A DNA stretch of 64,000 nt from Streptomyces sp. TSRI0281 (GTDB lineage: Bacteria > Actinomycetota > Actinomycetes > Streptomycetales > Streptomycetaceae). Positions 9,765 to 16,477 of this stretch are shown here, piece after piece. A program made the translations under genes and the position numbers. A model generated the notes under the pieces. It was not told where the DNA came from. It ran no database searches and saw nothing but the letters and a program-made list of their open reading frames with translations. Every line of letters begins with the position of its first letter. The first letter of the stretch is position 1. The stretch lies in contig NZ_LWLE01000036.1 of assembly GCF_001905125.1 (NCBI RefSeq), positions 62,001 through 126,000 of the forward strand. The letters are read 5' to 3'.

Positions 9765-9866
9765 GCGTCAACAGTAACCGCGCCTCCCGGCACTCTGCGC
9801 TGGCATCAACCACCTGTTCGGAGGGAAGGTGGGGGCATACGGACCCGGCGTTGGGGTGGTGTGTCG

Positions 9867-10274
9867 ATGCAGGACGGGGAGCAGCGGAATCAGGAGCGGC
9901 CCTGGGGCGAGACTCCGGAGACGTCCGGGGCACGCGAGGCACGGGGGACGTCCGGGACCCGCGAGGTACAAGGGACATCCCGGCCGGGCCGGGTACGCGA
10001 CGTACCGGAGGCATCCGCGGCACCCCGGGCGCGCGACGTATCCGAGGCATCCGGGGCATCCGACGCACCCCGGGCGCGCGACGCGCGCGAGGCGCAGGAC
10101 GCGGCGCAGGATGTGCGCGACGCGCAGGAGAGTGACGCGGACCGGCGCAGACGACGCGCCCACTTCCTCCGCGAACTCCACGAGGCCAAGCAGCTGCGCG
10201 ACCGGGTCCAGCCGCGCAGGGCGCGCGCGGCCCGTATGCGCCAACAGATGCGGATGCGCACCTTCCGCTGGTGA
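9867..10274 (+). CDS. Low-complexity hypothetical protein with conserved basic C-terminus
   Basis: A 135-residue protein. The first 85 residues are degenerate repeats built on EASGARDV/REARGTSG-type units, encoded by imperfect tandem repeats. The last 45 residues form a basic helix (HFLRELHEAKQLRDRVQPRR, then ARAARMRQQMRMRTFRW). That end looks constrained, whereas the repeat tract does not. The function is unknown; the tail could bind nucleic acid or membrane. The ATG at 9867 is preceded by GGGGTGGT, and a GTG two codons upstream (9861) is an alternative. It sits between upp and the tadA pair, divergent from upp. Confidence 0.6.
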   Translation: MQDGEQRNQERPWGETPETSGAREARGTSGTREVQGTSRPGRVRDVPEASAAPRARDVSEASGASDAPRARDAREAQDAAQDVRDAQESDADRRRRRAHFLRELHEAKQLRDRVQPRRARAARMRQQMRMRTFRW

Positions 10275-10493
10275 CGGTCACGGCGAACGGGTGGCGGTCG
10301 CCGCGCCGGAACACCCACGTCAGAACCACCGCCGAGCAGGCACTACGGGAACTGATGGCCGACGCAACGCCGGAAGAGGTCTCGCGCGGCGCTTGTTTCT
10401 GCCACGATGCCGATTGGCGGGGCACAGTGCAGCCGGATTCACCGTCTGCCCTCCCGCCCGACCGTTTCGCCTATGACCAGTGGGAGAGTCACG

Positions 10494-11072
10494 GTGTACT
10501 TCGCCGCACTGCTCGCGCGCACCGAAGACGGGTGGGAAGCGAGCGACACGGAGCTGGACGATGTGGAGACCCTGTCCGATCTGATGGATCTGGCCCGGGA
10601 AGCCTCGGTGGACGAGGACACGGTCCTGGTCTTCATCGAGCAGGAGGACGCCTGGTTCGGCGTCATCCGGGTGGACGGTGAGGAGGACCCGCGTATCTAC
10701 GTCTCGAACGCGTCCGCCGCCGCCCGCTCCTCGTACGGGGAGATCCTGCTCACCGACGAACTGCTCGGCCGCGAACCGGGGGCCGAGGACGAGATCGCCG
10801 CGCTGGAGGAGCTTGTCGACCTCGACGGTACGGAGGACGACGAGCCGAGCGTGACCATCGGGAGCGGGCGGTCCGCTCCCGCAGCCGAATCCATCGACCC
10901 CATCGACCCGGACGACGACCCCGACGCCGTACCGGCGGGGCCGATCGGAGAGTTCGGGGTCCTCACCGACCTCGGGATGTCCGAGAAGGAGCTGCTGACG
11001 TTGCGGAACGACGCACTGGTGGAGATCGCGGACGCGCTGGGAGCGGCCGAGGTCCTGGAGACCGTCCGTTAG
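10494..11072 (+). CDS. tRNA adenosine deaminase-associated protein
   Basis: An acidic protein of about 192 residues beginning VYFAALLARTEDGWEASDTE, the N-terminus of the family always found next to actinobacterial tadA. I chose GTG 10494 because GGGAGAG lies 6 bases upstream. An ATG at 10473 and another at 10407 are in frame but lack a ribosome site. The central DPDDDPDAVPAGP stretch is a disordered acidic linker, and the C-terminal LGMSEKELLTLRNDALVEIA is helical. The molecular role is unknown. Adjacency (10-bp gap) to tadA suggests it assists the deaminase. Confidence 0.88.
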   Translation: MYFAALLARTEDGWEASDTELDDVETLSDLMDLAREASVDEDTVLVFIEQEDAWFGVIRVDGEEDPRIYVSNASAAARSSYGEILLTDELLGREPGAEDEIAALEELVDLDGTEDDEPSVTIGSGRSAPAAESIDPIDPDDDPDAVPAGPIGEFGVLTDLGMSEKELLTLRNDALVEIADALGAAEVLETVR

Positions 11073-11081
11073 GGTCCGCGG

Positions 11082-11594
11082 GTGACCGCCCGACCTCCGA
11101 AACCTTCAACCACACCCGCCGCCGCTTCCGTACGGGACCCCGTACGGGATCCGTGGCGGGCCCCGATGCGCCGCGCCCTGGCCGAGGCGGCGCAGGCGGC
11201 GTCGTCCGGCGATGTGCCGGTCGGCGCCGTCGTACTCGGCCCGGACGGAACGCCGCTCGCGCTCGCCCACAACGAGCGCGAGGCCACCAGCGACCCGACC
11301 GCGCACGCGGAGATCCTGGCCCTGCGCCGAGCGGCCACCACGCTGGGCGAATGGCGCCTGACCGACTGCACCCTGGTGGTCACCCTGGAGCCCTGCACCA
11401 TGTGCGCGGGCGCCCTGGTCCAGTCCCGCGTGGCCCGGGTCGTCTACGGAGCCCGCGACGAGAAGGCGGGCGCGGCCGGCTCCCTCTGGGACGTCGTACG
11501 CGACCGCCGCCTCAACCACCGCCCGGAGGTCATCCCCGGCGTCCTGGAAGAGGAGTGCGCGGCCCAGCTGACGGCCTTCTTCCGCGCGCTCTGA
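11082..11594 (+). CDS. tadA: tRNA-specific adenosine deaminase
   Basis: The 170-residue deaminase has the zinc/catalytic signature HAEIL near residue 67 and PCTMCAG near residue 105, plus GARDEKAGAAGS in the substrate loop. It converts A34 to inosine in tRNA-Arg(ACG), and that tRNA gene is itself present at 51251-51323. The N-terminal 25 residues (Pro/Ala/Arg) look disordered, and ATG 11166 is an alternative start. It is probably co-transcribed with the associated-protein gene 10 bp upstream. Confidence 0.95.
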   Translation: MTARPPKPSTTPAAASVRDPVRDPWRAPMRRALAEAAQAASSGDVPVGAVVLGPDGTPLALAHNEREATSDPTAHAEILALRRAATTLGEWRLTDCTLVVTLEPCTMCAGALVQSRVARVVYGARDEKAGAAGSLWDVVRDRRLNHRPEVIPGVLEEECAAQLTAFFRAL

Positions 11595-11639
11595 GATTGG
11601 ATTTCGAACCACGGCCCAGGATGGTCTAAGCTCTCTCTC

Positions 11640-11727
11640 GGTAGCGTGTCCGAGCGGCCGAAGGAGCTCGCCTCGAAAGCGAGTGTGGGGAAACTCACCG
11701 AGGGTTCAAATCCCTCCGCTACCGCCA
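11640..11727 (+). tRNA. tRNA-Ser (anticodon CGA)
   Basis: A cloverleaf with acceptor stem GGTAGCG/CGCTACC, a long variable arm typical of class II tRNAs, the anticodon loop CTCGAAA (anticodon CGA) in a CTCGC/GCGAG stem, and GGTTCAAATCC in the T-arm. The discriminator is G at 11724, followed by an encoded CCA. It marks the left boundary of the accessory island. Confidence 0.95.
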
Positions 11728-11731
11728 TCGA

Positions 11732-11769
11732 CGCCCTCCTGAACTGCGGAAACGTAGATCAGGAGGGCG
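11732..11769 (+). terminator. Hairpin after tRNA-Ser
   Basis: Arms CGCCCTCCTGA (11732-11742) and TCAGGAGGGCG (11759-11769) are fully complementary. This is a likely terminator of the tRNA transcript. Confidence 0.75.
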
Positions 11770-11817
11770 TTCGTGTACCTCCTGGATGATGACGGCCAGC
11801 AGGGTCAACCGTCTTCT

Positions 11818-11882
11818 CCCCGCCCGAGCGGGGGTGCCCCCTGGGGCGAGCGTTGAGCAACGTACTCCCCGTCGGTGCGGGG
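11818..11882. repeat. Cluster of four short hairpins
   Basis: Four successive inverted repeats: CCCCGC/GCGGGG (11818-11833), GCCCC/GGGGC (11835-11846), CGTTG/CAACG (11851-11862) and CCCCG/CGGGG (11867-11882). They resemble REP/BIME-like intergenic elements. The surrounding DNA, 11770 to about 12180, shows no gene I can support. Confidence 0.5.
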
Positions 11883-12181
11883 CTCCCCACAGCCGCGCTG
11901 CGCTCACAGCAACGCCGCTGGAACAGCAGTCCGGCCAGAAATTCCAATTGGGGAGAGCGCTGGGCAAATTACTGACGCCAGGCGCAGGGCCGCCCATTTC
12001 GAGCAACTACACTCAGCAACTCTCCTGGTACGCTGTGCTACTTGCTGGGGTTCCGCATCGCGGAGCGGGGCCAGCCGACGACCTCGGCTCTGCGCCCGGT
12101 TCGCCCCTGCACCAAGGCCGCAGGCCCTTCGGGAAGCGCAGGGATCAGCTGCGGACATCGGCGTACATCAAGGAGATTTCA

Positions 12182-12364
12182 GTGCAACGGAATAATCCCG
12201 ATGCCCGGCCAGTCGGCAATGGCTCGCTCCTCCCCGCCCTGATCTCGGCCGGGCTGCTCACCCCTCCCGTACTCACGCCTTCCGCCTCGGCATGGGCTTG
12301 GAGTATCACGGTGATCGTGGTGATCGTGCTGCTCACCCCTGGAGCGCCAGGTTGTTGGACGTGA
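12182..12364 (+). CDS. Small hydrophobic-tailed hypothetical protein (60 aa)
   Basis: GTG start with a strong AAGGAG site 8 bases upstream. The product has a polar N-terminus (VQRNNPDARPVGNGS) and two hydrophobic stretches, LLPALISAGLL and WAWSITVIVVIVLL, so it is probably membrane-bound. I do not recognise the family. Small membrane proteins of this type occur in actinomycete mobile elements (Spd proteins), but there is no sequence proof here. It is the only plausible gene in the stretch between tRNA-Ser and the XRE remnant. Confidence 0.4.
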   Translation: MQRNNPDARPVGNGSLLPALISAGLLTPPVLTPSASAWAWSITVIVVIVLLTPGAPGCWT

Positions 12365-12509
12365 CTGCTGCGTCGCCAGCAGCTCGCCGGTAGCACCTCC
12401 ACACCACCGACGTTTCACACCCATCCGGCATCAACCCAGAGGTGACGGCCAGCCCCATAGCGAGGGCGATCCGCAGTCCCGCCGAGCAGATTCGGCCCCA
12501 CCCACGCTT

Positions 12510-12674
12510 CAGGACCGCTGGTTCGACGGTCGGTGCATGCGGAGTCTTCGTCGAGAAGCCTCCGTATGCACCGGCGTGGCCGTGTACCAGGACGCAGCCC
12601 AGCAGCTTCGCGCGGCAGCGCTGTCCGTTGATGAGTCCAGGGACATGATCAAAGAGATAAGGGACCAGAAATGA
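12510..12674 (+). pseudogene. Remnant of XRE/DUF5753 regulator, frameshifted C-terminus
   Basis: The final frame reads VAVYQDAAQQLRAAALSVDE followed by SRDMIKEIRDQK and a stop at 12672-12674. This matches the last residues of the intact regulator at 15131-15991 (YADAHESLTAAALSVEQS, LDLITHARDQKP). Further upstream the homology continues in another frame (GVFVEKPP, matching ALYVEDAT), so at least one frameshift separates the parts. The helix-turn-helix portion is absent. The stop overlaps the DUF397 ATG exactly as in the intact pair. Confidence 0.75.
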
Positions 12675-12889
12675 CGACCACCCCTTCCGTTCGTGATGCG
12701 TCCGCCCTGCCCGTGAAGTGGTGGAAGTCCACCGCATCCGGCGCGCAGTCCGATTGCGTGGAGTGCGGAATCGTCGATGGCGCGAATGTGGCTGTCCGCG
12801 ACAGCAAGACCCCGACCGGGCCAGCTCTGGTCTGCGGTAGTGAGGCTCTGTCAGCGATGGTGACGGCTGTCGCGACCGGAACTCTGTGA
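12671..12889 (+). CDS. DUF397 protein next to CRISPR array 1
   Basis: A 72-residue protein with the DUF397 core WWKSTASGAQSDCVECG, VAVRDSK, GPALV and a terminal VATGTL. It is about two-thirds identical by eye to the DUF397 protein at 15988-16194. DUF397 proteins are small partners of XRE/DUF5753 regulators in Streptomyces, including developmental pairs and proposed antitoxin-like pairs. Its ATG overlaps the stop of the decayed XRE remnant, so this copy has lost its cognate regulator in cis. Confidence 0.85.
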   Translation: MTTTPSVRDASALPVKWWKSTASGAQSDCVECGIVDGANVAVRDSKTPTGPALVCGSEALSAMVTAVATGTL

Positions 12890-13047
12890 TCCCACTCGAA
12901 CCCAGAGGGGCTAGTTCGCCCGCGAGAACGTCGCCTGTCAGCCCTCTCTTGCGGTGCACCTGCGCCGTCCCGACCACTCCAGGATGGGTAGGCCACGGGA
13001 CACCTGAGGCGAAGAAATGAGTCGTTGGATCCAGTGAGTACAAAAGC

Positions 13048-13198
13048 CTCAACTGACAGCTGGTCACAGCAACACATGAGAACCGCAGGGGCAACCCGCG
13101 GCACGCGGCCACTGATGTACCGGAAGCTCCCTATGCCCGAATTTCGCAAAGTAAGTAAAAACAGGCCCCTGCCCGCCTAAACACACAGGTCAGCAACT
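13048..13198 (+). promoter_or_regulatory. Leader of CRISPR array 1
   Basis: From CCTCAAC at 13048 this region aligns with the array 2 leader, with shared blocks ATGAGAACCGCAGGG, CGCAAAGTAAGTAAAAACAG and CAGGTCAGCAACT. The last block abuts the first repeat. It is AT-richer than its surroundings. It presumably contains the pre-crRNA promoter and the Cas1-Cas2 integration signal. Confidence 0.8.
13133..13180 (+). CDS. Possible leader micro-ORF (array 1), 15 aa
   Basis: The frame MPEFRKVSKNRPLPA is preceded by GGAAG with 6-base spacing and ends 18 nt before the first repeat. The same frame is open upstream to ATG 13076 (34 residues). Corresponding frames exist in the other two leaders, with mostly third-position changes in the conserved codons. 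It could instead be conserved leader DNA that happens to be open; no expression evidence. Confidence 0.3.
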   Translation: MPEFRKVSKNRPLPA

Positions 13199-13898
13199 GT
13201 GGTCCCCGCGCCTGCGGGGTTGGTCCCTACGCCCTGGGTATCGACCTGGAGGACAGCGCGTGGTCCCCGCGCCTGCGGGGTTGGTCCCTGCGTGTGCCCG
13301 GCGGGCGTTTGGCGCGTACAGTGGTCCCCGCGCCTGCGGGGTTGGTCCCGCGCGGAGACGACTTACGGAGGGCTCAAATCCGTGGTCCCCGCGCCTGCGG
13401 GGTTGGTCCCGACTTGGTCGGCCCGGAAACCCCGGGCGCGCCGTGGTCCCCGCGCCTGCGGGGTTGGTCCCGGAAGTTCGAGCGTTCACCCGATGCGCGG
13501 GCAGTGGTCCCCGCGCCTGCGGGGTTGGTCCCGGGCCGCTTCATCAAACCGGTCCAGGGCGGCTGTGGTCCCCGCGCCTGCGGGGTTGGTCCCGTGTGCA
13601 CCGATCGTTCCCGAGCTCCGTGCGCGTGGTCCCCGCGCCTGCGGGGTTGGTCCCACTCATCCAGATCTCCGTTTTGGGGATGTGATGTGGTCCCTGCGCC
13701 TGCGGGGTTGGTCCCGGGAAGGCGATTTTCACCGCCGCGAACGGGTGGTGGTCCCTGCGCCTGCGGGGTTGGTCCCATCCCCGCCGACGAACTGCGCCCC
13801 ACCTGGACGTGATCCCCGCGCCTGCGGGGTTGGTCCCGCCGTGGTGCGGTCCGACCGGGACACGGAGGTGTGATCCCCGCAAATACGGGGTCAGTTCA
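13199..13898 (+). CRISPR. CRISPR array 1 (type I-E, 12 repeats, 11 spacers)
   Basis: The 29-nt repeats start at 13199 and recur every 61 bp without exception, separated by 32-nt spacers. The repeat begins GTGGTCCCCGCGCCTGCGGG and ends GTTGGTCCC, with hairpin arms CCCCGC/GCGGGG. Repeats 9 and 10 carry a C-to-T change, repeat 11 begins GTGATCC, and repeat 12 (13870) is degenerate (CCCCGCAAATACGGGG). The decayed right end and the AT-rich left leader show that new spacers enter on the left. Frames encoding PRACGVGP-type repeats across this region are not genes. Confidence 0.98.
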
Positions 13899-14461
13899 TA
13901 CCCGCCACACCAAAAAAGGCGATATCGCCTGCTCCCCGCACGCTCCGTCTGTCCACGGCGCTCCTGGCGGCTCTCCGCGCGCCCGAGGCGTTGGTCCGGC
14001 CGGACTTTTACGCCGTAAAGAACCGAGGTAATGCCGCTTGCCAGCGGGTAGGCCCTGAACTGCCATCACCAGCCGCGCACCCAAGGCACGGCCCCCGGCG
14101 CATGGGACTGTCAGCACCACACGGCCCACCGCATCATGCAGCGGTGGAATGAAGACGGAGCGCTCCCAGAGCCTTCCTCACCCCAGGAGCTCTCATCCTC
14201 ATCAGCTTGGCCAAGGCAATCGCTGATGCCAGTCACATGTGCATTCGGCTCGGAAGCACAGACCGTGCGCATCCGAGGCATCCATGATCTTCACGCCTCG
14301 GCACGACGCGCGCTCAGGACCCACAAGCGTGGCTTCGCACCGATCAAGCATGACTGCGGCAGCACGTGCAAGTTCTCGCAGGCGGCTCAGGTGAAGGCAC
14401 ACGCCGCACCGACAGCACGCCTGCCAGAACACCTTGTGGTCAACTGGCTGCCGCGATTCGC
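13899..14461. other. Intergenic, no supported gene
   Basis: Between the end of array 1 and the RsbW-like gene I see only frames with atypical composition. There is one perfect TTTAC/GTAAA inverted repeat around 14007-14019 and one repeat-like fragment (GCGTTGGTCC, about 13988). It may be decayed accessory DNA. Confidence 0.5.
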
Positions 14462-14899
14462 TCACCACACGACCACCGCCCAGACGATCTTGCCGAACGG
14501 GCGGTCGTCCACACCCCATCGCAATGCCAGCACCTCGACCAGATGCATCCCCCTGCCGCGAACGCGTTCCTCCGATGCCGGCCTGATGCGCGGCTTCCTG
14601 CGGCAGGTGTCGTGCACCTCGATACGGCAACTGCCTGGCTGAGCCGCCACCTTCACCATCAGCGAGTCGCCCGGCTCCGTTCCGTACCGCACCGCATTGG
14701 TCACCAGCTCGCTCGCGACAAGTTCGAGGGTGCCGAGCGCGTCTTCGGTAACGGACGGCTCCTGATAGGCAGCCGCCTCCCTCACGTAACGCCGAGCGGC
14801 CCGCACGGACTCAGGCTCAGCGGAGTAGATCGCCTGCGGCGGCACGACAGGCGGGCCACAGGGGTGGGTCGGTGGTAACGCTCGCGAATGCATGGCCAT
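14462..14899 (-). CDS. RsbW-like ATP-binding protein (HATPase_c_2)
   Basis: A protein of about 145 residues from ATG 14899, which has GAGGGG 8 bases upstream. A longer frame to 14971 lacks such a site. It carries the GHKL ATPase boxes of anti-sigma-factor-type kinases: N-box LELVASELVTNAVRYG, a shortened G1 region VHDTCRRKP and G2 GRGMHLVEVLA. In Streptomyces such genes commonly sit beside XRE(DUF5753)-DUF397 pairs, as here, where the XRE gene is divergent. The usual G1 DxGxG is replaced by D-T-C-R-R, so ATP hydrolysis or kinase activity may be weak. Role: probable regulator within this trio. Confidence 0.82.
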   Translation of the reverse strand: MAMHSRALPPTHPCGPPVVPPQAIYSAEPESVRAARRYVREAAAYQEPSVTEDALGTLELVASELVTNAVRYGTEPGDSLMVKVAAQPGSCRIEVHDTCRRKPRIRPASEERVRGRGMHLVEVLALRWGVDDRPFGKIVWAVVVW

Positions 14900-15130
14900 C
14901 GTGCGGACCCCTCGCGTATGGGCCGACCAGACGCGCATCTCTCTGTATCGGCACGACTGCAACTCTTGCACCTAGAGTGACGCTCAGCATGGCACTCTGC
15001 AAGCCATTCACTCGAATGTGCAAATCTGCACTCGACCGAGAGAATGGCCGGAAGGAAGAGGTGTTCGAAGGTGACAGCACGGCGGGAAGCGCGGCAGACT
15101 GAACGCGGTCAGAAAGAGGCGGGAGGGTAC

Positions 15131-15991
15131 GTGTCGGCACCGACAGTCAGACGGCGGCAGCTTGGCCGAACCTTGCGTTCGATTCGGGAGAAGCTCGGCC
15201 TCACGCAGGAAGAGGCTGCGGAGAACACTGGCGGTCGGATCTCGCCCGCAAAGCTCTCGCGTATCGAGACGGCGCGAAATGCGGCGTCGGCCAGCGATGT
15301 CGAGGCGCTGCTAGACCTTTACGGAGTCTCCGACGCAGACGTCCGCCGAGACATGATTCGCCTCACGCGCGAAGGTTCGCAGCGTGGATGGTGGCAGTCG
15401 TACCGGTCGGTCCTGTCCCCGGTGTACGAGGACTTGATCAGTCTCGAAGCTGAGGCCAGCACGATCCGCACATGGCAACTCGCGTCCATTCCAGGACTGC
15501 TCCAGACCCCGCAGTACGCGCATGCCGCAATCGCAAGTACCGCAATGTCGAAGGCGATCACCGACCGCGTACAAGCGTTGGTCGAGGTCAGGCTTGCCCG
15601 GCAGTCGGTACTGTCTCGCAGCGAGCCGCTGCGTCTACGCGCAATCATCGGTGAGGCCGCTCTCCGCACCCGGCTCCCCGACGCTTCGGTGATGTATGAC
15701 CAACTGTCGCGCCTCGTGCACTTTGCATCAATGCCCAACGTCGATGTTCAAGTGCTGCCGATCACCGCGCCGCTCACCGTCGGGCAGACCGGCAGCTTTT
15801 CCATCCTCGGATTCGGTGAGCTGGCAGAGCTGAGTGTGGTGCACCTCGAACAGCTGACCAGCGCCCTCTATGTCGAAGATGCGACGCAGGTCAGCACGTA
15901 TGCCGACGCGCACGAGTCGTTGACCGCCGCCGCGCTCTCGGTCGAACAGTCACTTGACCTGATCACACACGCAAGGGACCAAAAACCATGA
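15131..15991 (+). CDS. XRE family transcriptional regulator with DUF5753 domain
   Basis: A 286-residue regulator. The N-terminal helix-turn-helix (LGRTLRSIREKLGLTQEEAA, then SPAKLSRIETAR) spans about residues 10-65. The remainder is the DUF5753 ligand/partner domain (WQLASIPGLLQTPQYAHA, QVLPITAPLTVGQTGSFSIL, VVHLE). I chose GTG 15131 because GGGAGGG precedes it; the frame is open to 15044. The stop overlaps the DUF397 start (ATG at 15988), the usual coupled pair. It is divergent from the RsbW-like gene. A near-identical C-terminal remnant lies upstream of array 1 at 12510-12674. Confidence 0.92.
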   Translation: MSAPTVRRRQLGRTLRSIREKLGLTQEEAAENTGGRISPAKLSRIETARNAASASDVEALLDLYGVSDADVRRDMIRLTREGSQRGWWQSYRSVLSPVYEDLISLEAEASTIRTWQLASIPGLLQTPQYAHAAIASTAMSKAITDRVQALVEVRLARQSVLSRSEPLRLRAIIGEAALRTRLPDASVMYDQLSRLVHFASMPNVDVQVLPITAPLTVGQTGSFSILGFGELAELSVVHLEQLTSALYVEDATQVSTYADAHESLTAAALSVEQSLDLITHARDQKP

Positions 15992-16194
15992 CTATCGCCG
16001 ATTCTTCAACTCTGGCCGTGACCTGGTGGAAGTCCAGCGCCTCACACGCTCAGTCCGACTGTGTCGAGTGCGGCACTGTCAGCCCGTCGACTGTCGCCAT
16101 CCGCGACAGCAAGTACCCGGCCGGCCCCGCCCTAGTCTTCAGCAATGAAGCGCTCGCGGCGATGGTAGGGGCAGTAGCAACCGGACGCCTGTGA
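15988..16194 (+). CDS. DUF397 protein next to CRISPR array 2
   Basis: A 68-residue protein with WWKSSASHAQSDCVECG, VAIRDSK, GPALVF and VATGRL, the diagnostic DUF397 blocks. It overlaps the preceding XRE gene by 4 bases and is close kin to the DUF397 protein at 12671-12889. The leader of array 2 follows 130-280 bp downstream, the same relative arrangement as at array 1. Confidence 0.9.
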   Translation: MTIADSSTLAVTWWKSSASHAQSDCVECGTVSPSTVAIRDSKYPAGPALVFSNEALAAMVGAVATGRL

Positions 16195-16322
16195 CTCACC
16201 GCGACGCGCGGCGGTCGCTCCTGCGGTACGCCTGCGCGGTTCGCAATCCGGCACGTGCGTTGACGTCAAAAGAGTGCTTAGTGACGGATACCCGCGCCCG
16301 ATGTCTACGGTAGCTACGTCTA

Positions 16323-16477
16323 CCTCAACGAAGAGCGGGACACAGAGGCACATGAGAACCGCAGGGACGACATACGTCAAGGAACAGCTGAAGGACGGCG
16401 ATAAGTTCCCTATCCCCGAGTTTCGCAAAGTAAGTAAAAACAGCCCCCAGGCCAACTAAACGCACAGGTCAGCAACT
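16323..16477 (+). promoter_or_regulatory. Leader of CRISPR array 2
   Basis: Homologous to the array 1 leader over about 150 bp. It shares the terminal CAGGTCAGCAACT immediately before the first repeat and CGCAAAGTAAGTAAAAACAG at 16424-16443. Confidence 0.8.
16352..16459 (+). CDS. Possible leader micro-ORF (array 2), 35 aa
   Basis: The frame begins MRTAGTTYVKEQLKDG, continues IPEFRKVSKNSPQAN and ends with TAA 18 nt before the first repeat. Here the internal ATG seen in leaders 1 and 3 is ATC, so only the longer start remains, with AGAGG 3 bases upstream. The frame is open further to 16274. See the micro-ORF finding for the argument for and against coding. Confidence 0.3.
   Translation: MRTAGTTYVKEQLKDGDKFPIPEFRKVSKNSPQAN

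Noticed and set aside
14136..14642. 168-aa plus-strand frame overlapping the RsbW-like gene
   Set aside because: No domain, no ribosome site, and largely antisense to a recognised gene.
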